NCBI GenBank assembly: GCA_030674155.1
Contig: CM060342.1
Span: forward strand, 26,311,556 to 26,341,555
Source: Stramonita haemastoma
Taxonomy: Eukaryota; Mollusca; Gastropoda; Neogastropoda; Muricidae
Reading direction: 5' to 3'
Length of the DNA stretch: 30,000 nt
Position 1 is the stretch's first letter. Each line of letters opens with the position of its first letter. This document shows, one piece after another, positions 26,742 through 30,000 of the stretch. The notes under the pieces were generated by a model. It did not search any database, was not told where the DNA came from, and saw only the letters and a list, made by a program, of their open reading frames with translations. The position numbers and the translations under genes were made by a program.

Positions 26742-27059
26742 TCTTCTCATGCATGAACATCTTCTCCAACAATTCCCAGGTCATGCTCTCTCCGCCAGGA
26801 TTCTGCCGGAAGTGGAAATAGAAAGAGACGAAGACGTCCTTGACATTGCGGTAGATGTGAATGATCTTGACCTTCTTGTCCAGGATCTGGCGAGGGAGGA
26901 GGCGGAAAGGGAAGTGGGAGTTGAGGACCCGGGGAGAGGGTTCCACAGCCAAGTCCTCCGGTCTGATCGTCTCCATCATGGTGAAGATTTTGGTGCGTTT
27001 TTCGTACTCTGCTTTTCCCGCCACCAGCATGGAAAGCATTTCCCATAGCCAGTGAGTCC
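26742..27059 (-). CDS. Cytosolic sulfotransferase, exon 2 (PAPS-binding and catalytic core)
   Basis: This 318-nt exon lies on the - strand between CCTCCTCTAG and AAGA|GTGAGA, phase 1 in and phase 1 out. It codes residues 46-150: THWLWEMLSMLVAGKAEYEK, and further on SPRVLNSHFPFRLLPRQILD, then KKVKIIHIYRNVKDVFVSFY and FHFRQNPGGES. THW finishes the 5'-phosphosulfate loop begun in exon 1. His93 in NSHFPFRLLP is the catalytic base by family knowledge (KTHLPxxLLP). Arg115 and Ser123 in YRNVKDVFVSFYFHFR are the 3'-phosphate-binding pair (YRNPKDVxVSxYHF). Val117 replaces the usual Pro. The exon is intact. A frame that continues past the donor into CT repeats is an artefact. Confidence 0.96.
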
Positions 27060-27125
27060 CTAGAGGAGGTAGATATATAGACAGATGTTTATTATTATTA
27101 TCATTATTATTTTTTATTTGATACT

Positions 27126-27140
27126 CCTTTTATGTCACAG
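27126..27140 (+). repeat. Left target-site duplication of nested SINE
   Basis: CCTTTTATGTCACAG is repeated exactly at 27435-27449 on the other side of the SINE. It is also part of the host family C unit. Confidence 0.9.
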
Positions 27141-27434
27141 CCGCCGCTGTAGTCTAGTGGTTAGGGCGTTGGACTCGTAATCTAAAGGTTGCAGGTTCGA
27201 TACCAGCTTTCGGCTATGGTGTTGTGCCCTTGGAAAAGGCACTTTACGGCTATTTTCTCACCCCACCCAGGTGTAAAAGGGGTACCAGCCTTGTGTTGGG
27301 GGTTAACCCTGCGATAGACTGGCGTCCTATCCAGGGGGGAGTCTATGACTATCAGTCGCTTAAGGTCACAGAAACCGGGATAAGCACCGGCCTGATGAGC
27401 CTTAGGCTCAGGACAGACTTTAACTTTAACTTAA
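27141..27434 (+). mobile_element. tRNA-derived SINE with TAACTT tail, nested in family C
   Basis: The head CCGCCGCTGTAGTCTAGTGG contains an A-box (TAGTCTAGTGG), and a B-box GGTTCGATACC follows at 27195. The body carries GGAAAAGGCACTTTACGG and CACCCAGGTGTAAAAGG...GTACC, the same short core seen in family A. It ends AGGACAGACTTTAACTTTAA plus CTTAA. Perfect 15-bp target duplications bound it, so both ends are known and insertion is fairly recent. It has no coding capacity; it was mobilised in trans by a LINE, by established SINE biology. It lies in sulfotransferase intron 1. Confidence 0.93.
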
Positions 27435-27482
27435 CCTTTTATGTCACAGTAGATTTCTCTCTGTGTGAAACGGGGGTGGATA
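27435..27482 (+). repeat. Family C, right half of the copy split by the SINE
   Basis: CCTTTTATGTCACAGTAGAT then TTCTCTCTGTGTGAAACGGG continues family C after the SINE. The flanks GGATATACAGACAGAC (27477) and AGATATATAGACAGATG (27069) indicate a local duplication with the next copy. Confidence 0.8.
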
Positions 27483-27540
27483 TACAGACAGACATTTGTT
27501 TCTTTTTTCTTTTTCTTTTGTTTATTTTTTATTTGATACC

Positions 27541-27660
27541 CCTTTTTATGTCACAGTAGATTTCTCTCTGTGTGTGAAATTCGGGGCTGCTCGTTCTCTC
27601 TCACACACACCGGGGAGAGTGTGTGCGCGTCGCTACTACAAGAGCAGCGCCACCCATTAT
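27541..27660 (+). repeat. Dispersed repeat family C, copy 5
   Basis: TTTTTATGTCACAGTAGATT, GTGAAATTCGGGGCTGCTCG and CGCGTCGCTACTACAAGAGC, AGCGCCACCCATTATT. The preceding TTTTATTTGATACCCC repeats that before 27126, so copies 4 and 5 arose by tandem duplication. Confidence 0.85.
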
Positions 27661-27662
27661 TA

Positions 27663-27835
27663 TGATTATTCAGAACATCTTGCACACACTTTAAATCATG
27701 TTCCGCTTTTCGTAAGAGTAGGCCATTGTGTGCTGGTGGGAACAGATGACAAGATTAACAAAACTGCATACACACGGGGACTGGATGTGAAAAAAAGCAC
27801 ATGAGTGCTTTTATACTCGATATATAAGAATAACA
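27663..27835 (+). repeat. Dispersed repeat family D, copy joined to family C
   Basis: CAGAACATCTTGCACACACT, CCATTGTGTGCTGGTGGG, GATGACAAGATTAAC, GGGGACTGGATGTGAAAAAA and CACATGAGTGCTTTTATACT. It starts directly after family C, the same C-to-D adjacency as at 17120. Confidence 0.82.
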
Positions 27836-27839
27836 AATA

Positions 27840-28330
27840 GATAAATTATTATTGGGTCGTGTTGTTTTTTCAAAATTATAACTAAATGGAAAGACAGTGT
27901 ATGGTGTTAGGTGTGGGGATGGGGGTGGGGGATAGAAGAGAGACATGAAGGGAAGGATAAGGGGCAGAGAGGGGGGATAGAGAAAAGGGTGGAGAGAAGA
28001 AAGTCTGGAGCAATGCCCAGGCAGATTCCGAACACCACATAAAGAAACACAAGCAGAAAGTTCTGCGAAAGTATAAGACAGCACACTTGCTGTCTATAAT
28101 GTGTGGCTTTGCATAAGCCCTTAAACAAACATAAAAAGGTTTCAACAACAACAACAAAAATATTTAAAATAATTGTTTTTCGTTCCCTGGAAATATGTAC
28201 AACATGACAGAGATGGCATGAACATTTGCAAGGCTGAATAGTCTGAAAGAAATTTAATGGAAACATAAAGCAAACAGTTCTCTGGTGTTGCACTACACTG
28301 TTTACATAAATATCATTCTGAGAATAGAAC
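27840..28330. other. Unassigned intronic sequence
   Basis: Purine-rich stretch at 27940-28010 with GGGG runs; otherwise mixed. Antisense frames up to 128 residues here have no recognisable motif and no splice context, so I leave them out. Confidence 0.45.
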
Positions 28331-28332
28331 TG

Positions 28333-28520
28333 CTATCCATCATCATCATCATCATCATCATCACAGCACCCACCACCACCATCATCACATCATGACTATC
28401 TTTATCATCCCCACCATCATCAATCTTCATCACACCACTGTTGCCATCACCACAACTGCCAACACCATCAAGATCACCAACACTGGCATCATCGCCAATC
28501 ATCACTGTTAGGCCTCATCA
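28333..28520. repeat. (ATC)n / ACC-rich tract
   Basis: (CAT)9 at 28337-28364 followed by imperfect CACCATCATCAC units. Confidence 0.9.
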
Positions 28521-28744
28521 TCCTTACCACTGTCACAACAATCCCCAGATGGTATCCCATCCAACCCACCCACCCCCACCCATCCACCCACCCACCCCGA
28601 GCAATACTCCAACTCCCCCTCCCCTTCCTCTCTAAATCAACTCCTTCCACCTCGTACCCCTACCCATCCCCCTCCCCCACCAATTGCAACCCCCATCCCT
28701 CCTCCCATTGTCATTGTCATTCTCTCTGTCTCTCTGTCTCTCTG

Positions 28745-28777
<33 letters not shown>

Positions 28778-28780
28778 CTC
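28521..28780. repeat. C-rich low complexity and (TCTG)n
   Basis: CCACCCACCC units (28560-28700) then TCTCTGTCTGTCTG (28720-28775). No coding content. Confidence 0.85.
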
Positions 28781-28870
28781 GCCCATGTCTTTCAACAAAA
28801 AAACAAAAAACAACAACAGCAACAACAAACAACAACCACAACTAGAATATCATATTTCATATCTCTTCAC

Positions 28871-29003
28871 CAGATTTGCAGTAGGCCATGAGAATGACGT
28901 CATCGTCTCGCATCTCCAGAGCTTTGAGAAGTTCCACGTGTTCCTCCATAGGTCTGTTGTTCTCGAAGAATCTGGGGATGACTAGTCCTTCGATCTCAAC
29001 CAT
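28871..29003 (-). CDS. Cytosolic sulfotransferase, exon 1 coding part (N-terminus, PSB loop)
   Basis: The gene transfers a sulfuryl group from PAPS to a hydroxyl or amine of a small molecule in the cytosol; the substrate cannot be read from sequence. This part codes residues 1-44: MVEIEGLVIPRFFENNRPME, then EHVELLKALEMRDDDVILMA, then YCKS. The donor is TCTG|GTGAAG, and the next exon completes YCKSGTHW, the 5'-phosphosulfate-binding loop (usual form YPKSGTxW, so Cys42 replaces Pro) with Lys43. The ATG at 29003 has an excellent context (GCGGCCATGG). The five coding exons join without a frame error into 275 residues, near the family norm of about 290. No signal peptide or membrane segment. An in-frame upstream ATG at 29171 would add a 56-residue Gln-rich extension. 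Confidence 0.95.
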
Positions 29004-29244
29004 GGCCGCTGCTTTGTCTTCCTGGCTCTTTGTCTCCGGTTGTTGCTGTTGCTCATTCTGTTGTTGTTGCTGTTGCTCATGCTGTTGTCCATGTTGCTCA
29101 TGCTGTTTGTCCTGTTGCTCATGATGTTTTTTGTTGCTGTTGTTCATGCTGTTGTTGTTCCTGTTGCTCATGCTGTTGTTGTTCCTGTTGCTCGTGCTGT
29201 TGTTGATGTTGTTGCTGTTGCTGTTGTTGCTGGCTTGGAGTTTC
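29004..29244 (-). other. Upstream part of sulfotransferase exon 1: Gln/His/Glu-rich repeat (5' UTR or N-terminal extension)
   Basis: On the - strand the exon starts after a perfect acceptor (CATTCTACCAG), so a further upstream exon must exist, in or beyond the unread right side. From 29244 one frame reads ETPSQQQQQQQQHQQQHEQQ, then repeated HEQQEQQQ octapeptides (a 24-bp unit). It stops just after an A6 run at 29132-29127. With five A, this frame would run on in phase through HEQQDKQHEQ to the Met at 29003. As given, the in-phase part starts at ATG 29171 (MSNRNNNSMNNS). It is either a Gln-rich N-terminal extension or a translatable-looking 5' UTR. Confidence 0.6.
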
Positions 29245-29344
29245 CTGGTAGAATGAAAAAGAGAAAATTAATGGGATGTTTTTGAATTGACTGGGTTAAA
29301 TTTGTAATGTTTAGGTCGAGAAGTTTGCATGGATTGGGTTAGGT

Positions 29345-29435
29345 TGGGTAATGGTGGTGATGGTGGTAGTGGTGGTGGTGATGGTGGTGGTTGTGGTGGT
29401 GGTGAGGTGTGGTGTGGTGTGGTGTGGTGTGGTCT
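29345..29435. repeat. (GGT)n and (GTGTG) low complexity
   Basis: GGTGGTGATGG units at 29350-29402 then four GTGTGGTGTG pentanucleotide repeats to 29432. Confidence 0.92.
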
Positions 29436-29510
29436 TGTGTAGTTTAGAGATATGTAGTGCAGGGTAGCGCAGTCTTGCATAGTTGTAGTGCAGTTAACCC
29501 TTCAGAGTGG

Positions 29511-29514
<4 letters not shown>

Positions 29515-29609
<95 letters not shown>

Positions 29610-29634
29610 CTCTCCCTCTCCCTCTCTCTCTCTC
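29515..29634. repeat. (CT)n microsatellite
   Basis: Pure (CT)n from about 29518 to 29606, then CCCTCTCCCTC and (CT)n to 29634. Confidence 0.97.
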
Positions 29635-29861
29635 TGGAAAAAATTGCCAAGGACAAATCTCTCATCGCTCTCTGAGTTCTTTCTTTAACCTGCACTTAAT
29701 CCGTATTGAACATGACTGTGAACTCAGAAAAAAACTATAACAACCTGTACTTTCCTTCAAAGGAAAAAAACAAATTCTCCTAATCAAGCGCATACTTGTC
29801 TGTCAGGCGAGATACATGAAAACAGTCGTAGCATATGCTAACTGACATTTTATACTTACAT
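29635..29861. other. Unassigned sequence
   Basis: AT-rich, no feature recognised; upstream of the sulfotransferase internal exon, so a promoter or 5' exon here cannot be excluded but is not shown. Confidence 0.4.
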
Positions 29862-29975
29862 TTTAAACCACTTTAAGTCACTGCAGATTTCTCTGCGTGA
29901 AATTCGGGCTTCTCTCTCTGGGGGTAGCGTATCGCCACAAGAGCAGCGCCACCCAATTTTTTTCTTTTCCTGTCT
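29862..29975 (+). repeat. Dispersed repeat family C, copy 6
   Basis: ACCACTTTAAGTCACTGCAG, ATTTCTCTGCGTGAAATTCG, GCGTATCGCCACAAGAGCAG, CGCCACCCAATTTTTTTC. It is followed by CTGTCTGCAACTGTCTTTGT, which also follows copy 3 (CTATATGCAACTGTATTTGT, 17915-17935), so the element may extend past the window. Confidence 0.86.
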
Positions 29976-30000
29976 GCAACTGTCTTTGTTTCTTCCTATC

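Noticed and set aside
27150..27215. A functional tRNA gene
   Set aside because: A and B boxes are present but the cloverleaf is not maintained and the sequence is the head of a 294-bp SINE with target duplications. The same applies at 8898 and 10857.
27224..27559. A 111-residue protein on the + strand
   Set aside because: The frame runs through the SINE and family C repeats; no family motif is present.
29444..29740. Ser/Leu-rich or Arg/Glu-rich small proteins
   Set aside because: They are (CT)n / (GA)n translations on both strands.

Overview
This looks like a window of an animal nuclear genome, most probably a gastropod or other mollusc. The reasons are split genes with GT-AG introns, a very high microsatellite load, tRNA- and 5S-derived SINEs, LINE pieces, and no bacterial-type gene organisation. 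The species is inference; no sequence feature fixes it. Most long open frames in the window are translations of simple repeats, not genes.

Two protein genes are supported. The first, on the + strand from about 133 to 7221 and entering from beyond the left edge, encodes at least two tandem von Willebrand factor A (VWA) domains of the collagen VI / matrilin / cochlin type. Each domain is built from three exons of matching layout: 133-269, 1060-1288, 2497-2696, then 4780-4916, about 5632-5823, 7021-7221. A Thr/Pro-rich linker exon (4089-4150) lies between them. Domain 1 has a complete metal-ion-dependent adhesion site (MIDAS); domain 2 has lost it. The reading frame is broken in exon 2 and in the second domain's middle exon. 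It is also out of phase at the linker, which a possible 19-nt microexon (3171-3189) would repair. Possible terminal exons lie at 7829 and 11815.

The second gene, on the - strand, is a complete cytosolic sulfotransferase of 275 residues in five coding exons (29003-28871, 27059-26742, 24959-24856, 22300-22138, 18242-18133). All phases agree and the PAPS-binding motifs are present. Its first coding exon also carries an unusual Gln/His/Glu-rich repeat ahead of the best start codon. The two genes converge, with their 3' ends facing a transposon-rich stretch at about 7.3-18 kb.

The rest is repeats. There is a SINE family whose head combines a tRNA-like A box with the internal promoter half of 5S rRNA (five copies plus fragments). 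There is a tRNA-headed SINE with a perfect 15-bp target duplication, nested in another repeat. Two further dispersed families (called C and D here), a 5'-truncated LINE with a reverse-transcriptase remnant (about 14595-16140), LINE-type 3' tails, a 7-copy minisatellite of about 100 bp, and smaller tandem duplications make up most of the remainder.

The observations most worth following are four. Four introns of the VWA gene have GT-rich 5' halves and AC-rich 3' halves that could pair across the intron. One SINE's tail forms the splice acceptor of the last clear VWA exon. The 5S/tRNA chimeric SINE shares a core with an unrelated-headed SINE. A very large mirrored CA-CT-GA-TG microsatellite block lies in a sulfotransferase intron. 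No defence, biosynthetic or other gene system beyond these two genes was found.
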